Assembly (NCBI RefSeq): GCF_027409185.1
Contig: NC_084461.1
Coordinates: forward strand, 156,980,001-157,044,000
DNA length: 64,000 nt
DNA from: Cynocephalus volans
Lineage: Eukaryota; Chordata; Mammalia; Dermoptera; Cynocephalidae
Direction of reading: 5' to 3'
The notes beneath the pieces were generated by a model. The model was not told where the DNA came from and did no database searches. It saw only the letters and a list, made by a program, of their open reading frames with translations. Of this stretch, positions 1-9,600 are shown piece after piece (positions within the stretch are counted from its first letter, which is position 1; the number at the start of each line of letters is the position of its first letter). Position numbers and translations under genes: made by a program.

Positions 1-345
1 GGATGAATTGTTGAAAACATTACACTAAGTGAAAGAAGCCAGTTGCTTGAAGACAAAAACTGTATGATTCCACTCACATGAGGGACATTGAGCACTCAAA
101 TTCATGGAGGCAGAAAGCAGAATGGAAGTTGCCAGGGACTAGGGGGAACGGGAATTGGGAGCTGGTGTTTAATGGGTGCAGAGTGTCAGTGTGGGAAGAT
201 GAAAAAGTTCTGTGGATGGGTGGTGGTGATGATTACACAGCGTAGTGAATGGACTTAATGCCACTGAACCGTATGCTTAAAAATGGTCAAGATGGCAAAT
301 TTTATGTGTATTTCAACACTTTTTTTTTTAATAAAGCAAGGACCC
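1..345 (+). repeat. Old L1 3' end (ORF2 tail and 3' UTR)
   Basis: Starts in the L1 ORF2/3' UTR region, where a 'tgattccactcacatgaggg'-type block is followed by a 'gttgccagggactaggggga' block, and runs to a T-rich/AATAAA stretch near 320-345. This is the usual end of old mammalian L1M elements. It has no intact reading frame. The subfamily cannot be set by eye. Confidence 0.75.
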
Positions 346-359
346 TGGTAAACAGCCTA

Positions 360-880
360 GGTTTTACTTGAGATTCCGAAGGGTTATCCCCTTGGAATAA
401 GTGACCCAGACTATATACCAGCTTCTGCAGGGACTGCAGCCCCATTTCCAATCCTCTTATTTCCTACTGCATGAACGCAACCTGAGATTGCTGGTGCCCC
501 TACATTGGGCGGAAGTAAAAGTATATCCTCCCTGGAGGAAGATAACAACATCCAGAGCTTCAAATTATCTTTTCCATGTTCATCTATTATGTCTGATATG
601 CAATAAAAAAAACAAATACAGAAATACAAAAATAGGACGAAAAACGAGAAAAATAACACATTAGGAACATATCCACAAGGATCCAGGTATTTGAGGTACA
701 AGAGCTGGACTTCAAAATAACTGTAATTGATATATTCAAGAAGTGAGATAACAAGAAGGAGAATTTCAGCAGAGAACTATAAAAAAGAATCAAATTGAAA
801 TTCTAAAAATGAAAAAAAGGATGATAAATTTGACAGAAGATGTGCAAGATCTGCACATGTAAAACTCAAAACATTGCTGA
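360..880 (+). repeat. Old L1 fragment, 5' UTR/ORF1-like region
   Basis: The block at about 705-840 (a 'ggacttcaaaataactgtaa' stretch followed by an 'aatttcagcagagaactat' stretch) resembles the ORF1 region of old L1ME/L1M elements in plus orientation. The upstream part, 360-700, is less clear. All frames are broken. Confidence 0.55.
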
Positions 881-884
881 CAGA

Positions 885-1628
885 AATTAAAGGAGCTATA
901 AATAAACAGAGAAATATATTGCATTTACGGATCAGACGATTCAATGTAGTTAAGATGTCAATTCTCCCAAAATTGATCTATAAATTCAGTGCAAGATTTT
1001 TTATAGAAATTGACAAGCTCATTCTAAAATTTATATGGAAATACAAAAGATCTAGAACAGTCAAATATTTTGAAAAAGAATAAAAAGTTGGGAAACTTAT
1101 ACTACCTTATTTCAAGACTTATTATAAAGCTACAATAGTCAAGATAGTGTGGTATTGGTATAAAAAAGACATGTAAATCAATAGAATAGAAGAGTGATTT
1201 AAGAAATAGGCCACAGCACTTGATTTTTGACAAAGATACGAAGGCAATTAATGAGGAAAGGATATCCTTTTCAACAAATGGTGCTGGAACACCTGGGTGA
1301 ACATATGCAAAAAATAAATTGAAAAAGAAACCTTGATCTTACCTCGCACCATATACAAAAATTAAATGGTCTATGGTACTTGAAATTAAGAACCATGATC
1401 CTAATAAAATAGACCTAAAAAATTAGGTCTATGATCCTTGAAGCAGATCATAGACCTAAATGTAGAAACTAAAACTAGAAAACTTCTAGAAGAAAATCTT
1501 AGTGACCTTGAGTTTGGTAAAGATTTCTTAAATATGTCAAAAAAAAGCATATGAACTCTAAAAGGAAAAAACCCATAAATTGGACTTTTTTAAGCTTGAA
1601 ATCTTTACTCCTCAAAAGGTGCTATTCT
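885..1628 (+). repeat. Old L1 ORF2 3' region, host of the younger L1 insertion
   Basis: Decayed ORF2 sequence: conceptual reading gives L1-like text such as ILPKLIYKF, LKFIWKYKR and VWYWYKKD, interrupted by stops. It is cut at 1628 by the minus-strand L1. Related old L1 sequence resumes after 7934, although some ORF2 sequence is missing between the two halves, so the host copy may already have been deleted or rearranged. Confidence 0.75.
1615..1628. repeat. Target-site duplication, left copy, of the L1
   Basis: aaaggtgctattct. It pairs with 7921-7934, differing at one base. Confidence 0.85.
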
Positions 1629-1804
1629 TCTTTTTTTTTTTTTTAATTTTATTTTGTCGATATACATTGTGGTTGATTATTGTTGCCCCTTACCAAAACC
1701 TCCCTCCCTCTTCCGTCTCCTCCCTCCCCCCCAACAATGTCCTTTATGTTTGCTTGTCATATCAACTTCAAGTAATTGTGGTTGTTATATCTTCTCCCCC
1801 CACC

Positions 1805-1850
1805 CCAGTTTTGTGTGTGTGTCTGTGTGTGTGTGTGTGTGTGTGTGAAT
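1805..1850. repeat. (TG)n microsatellite in the L1 3' UTR
   Basis: An almost pure TG run lies within the 3' UTR of the minus-strand L1, between the T tract and ORF2. Confidence 0.9.
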
Positions 1851-1864
1851 TTATATATTAATTT

Positions 1865-4800
1865 TTAGCTCCCACCAATAAGTGAGAACATGTGGTATTT
1901 CTCTTTCTGTGCCTGACTCGTTTCACTTAATATAATTCTCTCAAGGTCCATCCATGTTGTTGCAAATGGCAGTATTTCATTCGTTTTTATAGCTGAGTAG
2001 TATTCCATTGTGTAGATGTACCACATTTTCTGTATCCACTCATCCGATGATGGACATTTGGGCTGGTTCCAACTCTTGGCTATTGTAAAGAGTGCTGCGA
2101 TGAACATTGGGGAACAGGTATACCTTCGACTTGATGATTTCCATTCCTCTGGGTATATTTCCAGCAGTGGGATAGCTGGGTCATATGGTAGATCTATCTG
2201 CAATTGTTTGAGGAACCTCCATACCATTTTCCATAGAGGCTGCACCATTCTGCAGTCCCACCAACAATGTATGAGAGTTCCTTTTTCTCCGCAACCTCGC
2301 CAGCATTTATCGTTCAGAGTCTTTTGGATTTCAGCCATCCTAACTGGGGTGAGATGGTATCTCAGTGTGGTTTTAATTTGCATTTCCCGGATGCTAAGTG
2401 ATGTTGAGCATTTTTTCATATGTCTGTTGGCCATTTGTATATCTTCCTTAGAGAAATGCCTACTTAGCTCTTTTGCCCATTTTTTAATTGGGTTGCTTGT
2501 TTTTTTCTTGTAAAGTTGTTTGAGTTCCTTATATATTCTGGATATTAATCCTTTGTCAGATGTATATTTTGCAAATATTTTCTCCCACTCTGTTGGTTGT
2601 CTTTTAACTCTGTTAATTGTTTCTTTTGCTGTGCAGAAGCTTTTTAGTTTGATATAATCCCATTTACTTATTTATCCTTTGGTTGCCCGTGCTTTTGGGG
2701 TCGTATTCATGAAGTCTGTGTCCAGTCCTATTTCCTGAAGTGTTTCTCCTATGTTTTCTTTAAGAAGTTTTATTGTTTCAGGGTGTATATTTAAATCCTT
2801 AATCCATTTTGAGTTGATTTTAGTATATGGTGAGAGGTATGGGTCTAGTTTCATTCTCCTGCATATGGATATCCAGTTCTCCCAGCACCATTTGCTGAAG
2901 AGGCAGTCCCTTCCCCAGTGAATAGGCTTGGTGCCTTTGTCAAAGATCAGATGGCAGTAAGTGTGTGGGTTGATTTCTGGATTCTCTATTCTATTCCATT
3001 GATCGGTGTGTCTGTTTTTATGCCAGTACCATACTGTTTGGGTTATTATAGCTTTGTAGTATAGCTTAAAGTCAGGTACTGTTATGCCTCCAGCTTTATT
3101 TTTTTTGCTCAGCATTGCTTTGGCTATGCGTGGTCTTTTATTATTCTATATAAATGACTGGATAGTTTTTGTCATATATGGCTTTAATAATGCTGAGATA
3201 CTTTCCCTCTATACCTAACTTATAGAGGGTCTTTGTCATGCATGAGTGCTGAATTTTATCAAATGCTTTTTCAGCATCTATAGAGATGATCATATGGTCC
3301 TTGTGTTTGACTTTATTAATATGGTGTATCACATTTATTGATTTGCGTATGTTGAACCAACCTTGCATCCCTGGGATGAATCCCACTTGATCGTGGTGAA
3401 TAATTTTACGTATGTGTTGCTGTATTCTGTTTGCTAGTATTTTAGTGAGGATTTTTGCATCTATATTCATTAAGAATATCGGCCTGTAGTTTTCTTTTTT
3501 GGTTATATCTTTACCTGGCTTTGGTATCAGGATGATGTTTGCTTCATAGAATGAGTTTGGGAGATTTGCATCTGTTTCAATCTTTTGGAATAGTTTGTAA
3601 AGAATCGGTGTCAATTCCTCTTTGAATGTTTGGTAAAATACTGCTGTGAATCCATCTGGTCCTGGGCTTTTCTTTGTTGGGAGCCTTCTGATAACAGCTT
3701 CAATCTCCTATATTGTTATTGGTCTGTTCAAATTTTCTACATCTTCATGGCTCAGTTTTGGGAGCTTGTGTGTGTCCAGAAATCTATCCATTTCCTCCAG
3801 ATTTTCAAATTTGTTGGCGTATGGCTGTTTATAGTAGTCTCGAATGATTCCTTGTATTTCAGATGAATCAGTTGTAATATCGCCTTTTTCATTTCTAATT
3901 TTGGTTATTTGAATCTTCTCTCTTCTTTTTTTGTTAGCCATGCTAATGGTTTGTCAATTTTATTTATCTTTTCAAAAAACCAACTTTTTGATTCATTGAT
4001 CTTTTGTATTGCTTTTTGGGTTTCAATTTCATTCAGTTCTGCTCTGATCTTAATGATTTCTTTCCGTCTGCTAACTTTAGGTTTGGATTGTTCTTGTTTT
4101 TCTAGTGCTTTAAGGTGAAGTGTTAGGTTGTTCACTTGCCATCTTTCCATTCTTCTGAGGTGAGCATTTAATGCAATAAATTTCCCCCTTAATACTGCTT
4201 TGGCCGTATCCCACAGGTTTTGGTATGATGTATCATTGTTTTCATTAGTTTCAAGAAATTTTTTGATTTCCTGCTTGATTTCTTCTTGGACCCATATGTC
4301 ATTAAGTAGAATGCTGCTTAATTTCCATGTGTTTGTATAGTTTCCAGAGTTACGTTTGTTATTAATTTCTAGTTTTAATCCATTGTGGTCTGAGAAAATA
4401 CATGGGGTAATTCCAATTTTTTTGAATTTATTGAGACTTGCTTTGTGACCTAATATGTGATCTATCCTGGAGAATGATCCATGTGCTGATGAGAAGAATG
4501 AATATTCTGAGGTTGTTGGATGGAATGTTCTGTAGATATCTGCCAATTCCAATTGGTCTAGAGTATTGTTTAGATCTTGTGTTTCTCTACTGATTCTTTG
4601 CCTAGATGATCTGTCTAATATTGACAGTGGGGTGTTCAGGTCCCCTGCTATTATGGTATTAGTGTCTGTTTCCTTCTTTAGGTCTAATAGAGTTTGTTTT
4701 ATAAATCTGGCTGCTCCAACATTGGGTGTGTACATATTTATGATAGTTATGTCTTCTTGATGCATCAGTCCTTTTATCATTAAATAGTGTCCCTCATTGT

Positions 4801-5074
4801 CTCTTTTTATGGTTTTTAGTTTAAAGTCTATTTTGTCAGATGTAAGAATAGCTACTCCAGCTCATTTTTCTTTTCTGTTTGCATGGTACATCTTTTTCCA
4901 TCCTTTCACTCTTAGTCTATGAGAATCTTTATGGGTGAGGTGGGTCTCTTGAAGGCAGCATATAGTTGGGTCCTCCTTTTTAATCCAGTCAGCCAGTCTG
5001 TGTCTTTTGATTGGGGAATTTAAGCCTTTTACATTAAGAGTTGTTATTGAAAGGTGTTGATTTATTCCTAGCAT
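1865..5074 (-). pseudogene. L1 ORF2 pseudogene with internal deletion in the RT domain
   Basis: ORF2p normally carries an N-terminal endonuclease, a central reverse transcriptase and a C-terminal Cys-rich domain, and drives target-primed reverse transcription. Visible endonuclease parts are the QETH motif, the GDLNTP motif and SDHNG. RT motif A with its aspartate is present ([11 protein letters not shown], near 3290). The Cys-rich end is also present ([10 protein letters not shown] then HCWWDC). Damage seen: a stop replacing a Trp codon at about 4861, a frameshift between about 3905 and 3941, stops near 3708 and 2672, and a frame-changing junction near 3140. At that junction sequence following AIYDK jumps to the [16 protein letters not shown] region. 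The jump removes the segment expected to hold the catalytic FADD/YADD motif. The remaining length of 3210 bp against about 3.8 kb in intact mammalian ORF2 fits a loss of roughly 0.6-0.75 kb. Confidence 0.9.
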
Positions 5075-5315
5075 TTTAATGGTTGTTTGGTTGTCTTAGG
5101 TGTCTTTTGTTCCTTGCTTTCTGATTTACTGTTTGGTTTCTGTGTCTGTTGGTTCCTTAGGTTGTAGATAGTGTTTTTGTTTGCTTGTTTTCTCTTCGTG
5201 AATGCCATTTTTATTATACTAGTGTGTTTTGATTTTTCTTGGGTTTTTATGGCAGTGGTAGTTATTTTTCAGGAACCAAACCCAGTACTCCCTTGAGGAT
5301 TTCTTGTAAGGGTGG

Positions 5316-6261
5316 TCATGTGGTAGTGAACTCCCGCAGTTTTTGTTTGTCTGAGAAATATACTATTTGCCCTTCATTTCGGAAGGATAGACTTGCAGGG
5401 TAGAGTATTCTTGGCTGGCAATCTTTGTCTTTTATTATTTTGAATATATCATCCCATTCCTTTCTAGCTTTTAGGGTTTGTGATGAAAAGTCTGATGTTA
5501 GCCTGATTGGTGCTCCCTTATACGTGATTTGATGCTTCTCTCTTGCAGTTTTTAAGATTCTCTCTTTGTCTCTGAGTTTTGTCATTTTGACTATAACATG
5601 TCTTGGAGAGGGCCTTTCTGGGTTGAATACGTTTGGAGATCGTTGAGCTTCCTGGATCTGAAGATCTGTGATTTTTCCTATACCTGGGAAGTTTTCTGCC
5701 ACTATTTTGTTGAATATGTTTTCAATGGAATCTCCATTTTCCTCCCCTTCTGGAATACCCATGACTTGGATATTTGAGCGCTTAAGGTTGTCTGATATCT
5801 CACTCAGATTTTCTTCAATGTCTTTGATTCTTTTTTCTTTTTTTTTTGTTTGCTTGTGTTATTTCAAACAGCCCGTCTTCAAGTTCAGAGGTTCTCTCTT
5901 CAACTTCCACAAGCCTGCTGGTTAAACTTTCTGTTTTGTTTTTTATTTCGCTGAATAACGTCTTCAGTTCGACAAGTTCTGCTACATTTTTTTTCAGGAC
6001 ATTGATTTCCTTGTACATTTCCTCTTTCAGGTCCTGTATACTTTTCCTCATTTCATCATGATGTTTAGCTGAGTTTTCTTGTATCTCATTCAGTTTCCTT
6101 AGAATTATCACTCGAAATTCTTTGTCAGTCATTTCAAGGGCTTCTTGTTCTATAGGATCTAGAGTTTGAGATTTATTAACTTTTGGTGGTGTACTTTCTT
6201 GATTTTTTGTATTTCTGGTATCTTTTTTTTTATGTTTATTCATTGTGGCAGGGAGTTTCAC
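5316..6261 (-). pseudogene. L1 ORF1 pseudogene (RNA-binding chaperone), frameshifted
   Basis: ORF1p forms trimers that coat L1 RNA. The N-terminal part (6261 to 5815) is lysine-rich, then heptad-like with Glu/Leu (VLKKNVAELVELKTLF), fitting the coiled coil. The second part (5762 to 5316) is the RRM/C-terminal domain, with text such as RPSPRHVIVK and LRDKERILKTARE. The two are in different frames. The break lies in an A-rich run at about 5830-5850 where a one-base slip would explain it. Two Met codons (6261 and 6243) are candidate starts; the second is followed by a basic NKHKKK stretch. About 310 residues in total, slightly shorter than human ORF1p. Confidence 0.9.
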
Positions 6262-7920
6262 AGTCCACCGGTTTGAGACTATTGACTAACTAAGATGTTG
6301 CTGTGGTTGCCAATTTGGTATGGCTACCTCCGTGACTGCTCAGTTGGCCTCTAGTGCCTTGTGTGTGTGGTTGCCTCGGGTCTTGGGCCTCTCTGGGGAG
6401 CCAGCTCTCTGGACTCTGCTGGGCTGCTGGAACACGGGGCAGTACCGCAGGGTGTGTGGTCTCTGCTGAGCTTCCACTTCCCGTGCAGGACTTCTCCCTG
6501 TTCCATGCGCTCTGGCCTGGGCTGCTGGATCATGCAGTGGCGGCCCCACAGGGTGTGTGGTTTCTGTCGAGTCTCCGCCTCCCTAGCCGGACGTCCCCCC
6601 ACTCTGTGCGCACTGGGCTGGGCTGGGATGTGTCTTCTGCAACCCTCGTCTATCAGCTGGGCCTTCAAGACCCTGCTCGGCACCGCCTCGCTCAGGAAGT
6701 CTACCAGGTTTCTGCTAGGTGCAGACGACCGGTTGCTCTGGGTGCCTTTGTAGCACTGTGTAGATCTTTCTAGGGACTTATCACCTTCTTCCTGGTATCG
6801 TGGTTATTTGTGTACTTGTCTTATCTCCCACACCAGAGCTTGAGCTCCTCGGTGGAGGAGCCTGCAGCACACGGTTCACCTTTGAATCCCCCCCGGCGTG
6901 GACCGACTCCAGTGCCCGCCTGCAGTTAGCTCTCCGGCAGGTTCAAGTGAACTCGGGAACTCTCCAACCACACTATTCCTAACCAGAAATCGGTTAGGCG
7001 TTTTTCCGAACTGGTGGCAGCAGAGATGGTATCTGCCTCCCGGTAACAGGAAGTTTACCGGGGGCTGGAGCCCAGGGTGCGGTGGAGTGACAGTCGGCCC
7101 AGCCTGTACTTTCATGCCCTCCCGATGCTGGCCGGGGATGCCGCATGCCACCAGCCCCACCAGAGAACCACAGAGGGAGTGGGAAGGGAGGCCGGCCCAC
7201 AGGCCCCGGGAAGCCCTGCACCAGGGCAAGCAAGTGGGAAGGCTCAGTGAAGAGCCCAGCCAGGCCAGGAGGACAGGCTTGGCTGAGCCGGGCCGGAGCC
7301 ACCACCACCTGAGAAAATGGAGACAGCCCCAGGGCCGGTGAGTGGCCCGGTGGGGCAGGCAGAAGCTGGGCAGGCGTCTGCCCCCCGAGCAGGGCCGGGC
7401 CAGGGTTTACTCACAGGGCTGTGCCGGGCAGGCAGCTCCCTCTCTGCCTCTGCGTCATCACTGTCCCCGTCCCCGGCCGCCACCGCCTCGGGCTGCTCAC
7501 TTGGTCCTGTGGCGCGGCTCGGGCGCTCCCAGGAATCTTCTTTTATGCCAACCTGAAACCTCGAATCCTGAATAGGGCAGCTGGCCACCTTCAGCGCGGC
7601 CCCGGCCTCCGGGATCCTGGCAGCATCTCAACAGCGGCCTGGCACCATGTTCCCTGTTTAGAGACTCGCTTTTGCAGCTAAGAAACAGTTCTTTTCCTGC
7701 TCCATACTTCAAAGCTGTTGCCTGTAAACGAGGCAGCCTCTCCTGCCAAGGGCAAAGTGGCGGTCAGCCTCCACAACCGGCCACCAGCAGTGGTCCTCCC
7801 TTAAGAGATGGCAAGAGGAAGGTCCACAAGTTTCCCAGCTGCCTAAGGCCCAGTGGCCGCCTTTTCCACCTCAGGTACTCCGCGCCAACCACCGCAGCCA
7901 CCGCCATCTTAGGATCCGCC
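6262..7920 (-). promoter_or_regulatory. L1 5' UTR / internal promoter, GC- and CpG-rich
   Basis: GC-rich sequence between ORF1 and the element's 5' end, contrasting strongly with the AT-rich surroundings. It starts (minus strand) with aagatggc, a YY1-type site that positions L1 transcription in primates, and contains a tandem ~100-bp repeat next to ORF1. The long open frames here in several registers are a by-product of high GC. On the plus strand a gtgagt donor-like site is present at 7338-7343. Confidence 0.8.
6415..6611 (-). repeat. Tandem ~100-bp monomers in the L1 5' UTR
   Basis: Two head-to-tail diverged units, 6415-6510 and 6511-6611. On the plus strand both start with a tctg..ctgggctgctgga-like block, share cagggtgtgtggt, and end in tgcgc. 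A third partial unit may begin at 6612 (actgggctgggctggg). Mouse L1 promoters are built from monomers of about 200 bp; whether these behave likewise is inference. Confidence 0.7.
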
Positions 7921-7934
7921 AAAGATGCTATTCT
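7921..7934. repeat. Target-site duplication, right copy, of the L1
   Basis: aaagatgctattct. It directly follows the 5' terminus of the minus-strand L1. Confidence 0.85.
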
Positions 7935-8510
7935 GTTTGGGAGTATCTTAAATATACACTTGCTGTGTGACTCAGCAATTGCACTCCTAGTAGAAAAGGT
8001 ATGTCCACACAAAGACTTGCATGTGAATGTTAATAGCAGCATTATTCATTATAGCCAAAAATTTGAGACAATCCAAATGTCTATCAAATGATGAATACAT
8101 AAGCAAAATATGGTACATCCATATGATGGAATACTACTTAGCCACAAAAAGAAATAAGTTACTGATAAATGCAACAAGATAAATGAACCTCAGACACATT
8201 ATGCTAAGTGAAAGAAACCAGACACAAAAGAATACATATTGCATGTTTTTATGTATATGAAATTTCTAGAAAAGCCAAAGCTATGGATATGGTAAACACA
8301 TCAGTGATTGCCTGGGGCTCATGTTGGAAGTGAGGAGTGACTATAAACAAGCACGGGGGAACTTTTGGGGGTGACGGAAGTGTTCTCAGATGAAATTGTG
8401 GTGATAGGTCAAGCACTGTCCTATTTACTAAACATCACTGACCTGCATTTACAATGATTTCATTATATGATATGTAAATTATACCTTAATGAAGCTGTAG
8501 GAGGAAAAGA
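7935..8510 (+). repeat. Old L1 ORF2 end and 3' UTR
   Basis: The block 'gactcagcaattgcactcct', followed by 'ttattcattatagccaaaaa' and 'atgatggaatactact', is the conserved ORF2 C-terminal region of old L1s in plus orientation, ending near 8500. It is the downstream flank of the L1 insertion. Confidence 0.85.
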
Positions 8511-8638
8511 CAGTGTTGAGAAAATTAAAACGTAAGCCACAGACCGGGGAAAGTATTTGCAAAACATATGTCTGACAAAGGACTTGCCTTTAGAATATAT
8601 TAAAAACTATTGCGACTCAATAAGAAAAACAACCCCAT

Positions 8639-8743
8639 TTTTTTTTTTTTTTTTTTTTTGGTGGCTGTGATAAGGAGATCCAAACCCTTGCCCTTGGTGT
8701 TATCAGTGCTACACTCTAACCAAGTGAGCTACCAGCCAGCCCT
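8639..8743 (-). mobile_element. CYN/t-SINE monomer (tRNA-Ile-like)
   Basis: Minus strand: tRNA-like body with an A box (tagctcacttggttagagtg) and B box (gggtttggatctcc), then a poly-A tail that reads as the T tract at 8639-8659. Flanks aaccccat and aacccaat look like an imperfect target-site duplication. The family is the colugo tRNA-derived SINE. Confidence 0.85.
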
Positions 8744-9153
8744 AACCCAATGTCTTTAAATGGGCAAAATATTTGTTCAGACATTTCCCCACAGAAGATA
8801 CATGGCTGTCAAACAAGTGCACGAAGGAGTACTCAACAGCATTAGTCATTAGGGAAATGCAAATTAAAACCACAATGCGATCCTACTGCACATCCACTAG
8901 AATGGCTAAAAGTAAAAACACTGGTCACACCAAGTGTTGGTGAGGATGCGGAGCATCTGGAACTCTCATACAAAGACTTGTACATGATGAATGTCCATAA
9001 TAGCTTTATTTGTGACAGCCGACGACTGTAAAAATCCAAGGCTGAGCATCATCAGGCAATGAATAAAAAAACTGTAGCACAGCACACACCGGAACACTAC
9101 TCAGCAATAAAAAGGAATGAACTATTGATAAAACAGCATGGATGATTCATATT

Positions 9154-9263
9154 CAGATTTCCCTTCAGGTGTCTTCTGTGGTAGCTGGCAGGTATGGGGA
9201 TCCGAACCCCTGACCTTGGTGTCATAACACCACGCTCTAACCAACTGAGCTAACTGGCCAGCC
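9154..9263 (-). mobile_element. CYN/t-SINE monomer with 15-bp TSD
   Basis: Minus strand has a tRNA-Ile-like body: A box tagctcagttggttagagcg and B box ggttcggatccc, little decayed. It is flanked by tggatgattcatatt (9139-9153) and tggatgatgcatatt (9264-9278), 14 of 15 identical. The body is tRNA-like enough to trip a tRNA search, but the target-site duplication and the family make it a SINE. Confidence 0.9.
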
Positions 9264-9600
9264 TGGATGATGCATATTAATGCAACATATGAATGAATCT
9301 CAGAATAACTGTGCTGAGTTAAAGACAAGCCAGACCAAAAATAAATACACACGGTGTGATTCCATTTATATAAAATTCTTGAAAATGTAAATCAATCTGT
9401 AGTGATAAGAAGCAGATTAGTTGTTGTCTAGTGAGAGGGTATAGGGAGGGACAGATTAAGAGTAAGAGGAAACACTCATTATGGCAATGATTTCACCGGT
9501 GAATACATATGTCAGATCTGATCAAAGTCCCTACTTTAAACATGTAAGGTTCTTTGTACATGAATTATGATTCAATAAAGCTGTATAAAATGGAAAAATA

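Larger units (their letters stand above)
1629..7920 (-). mobile_element. Near full-length LINE-1 with TSD, inactivated
   Basis: A complete L1 lies on the minus strand: T tract (the poly-A tail in reverse) at about 1629-1645, a short 3' UTR with a (TG)n run, ORF2 (5074 to 1865), ORF1 (about 6261 to 5316) and a GC-rich 5' UTR of about 1.65 kb ending near 7920. The flanks carry a 14-bp target-site duplication, aaaggtgctattct at 1615-1628 and aaagatgctattct at 7921-7934, with one mismatch. The 5' terminus on the minus strand begins with an aagatggc YY1-type motif (7902-7909), as in other mammalian L1s. That motif and the TSD together show a 5'-complete insertion. It cannot be autonomous because both ORFs are broken and ORF2 lacks part of the reverse transcriptase. 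Confidence 0.92.
8511..9600 (+). repeat. Old L1 ORF2 end and 3' UTR, second copy, with two SINE insertions
   Basis: Starts in ORF2 (text like 'gaaagtatttgcaaaacata'), passes 'gggaaatgcaaattaaaacc' at about 8850, and ends near 'tcaataaagctgtataaaat' at 9570-9592. SINEs interrupt it at 8639-8743 and 9154-9263. Confidence 0.85.

Noticed and set aside
9154..9263. Possible genuine tRNA-Ile gene on the minus strand
   Set aside because: A and B boxes are good, but it is flanked by a 15-bp TSD and belongs to the SINE family seen elsewhere in the window.
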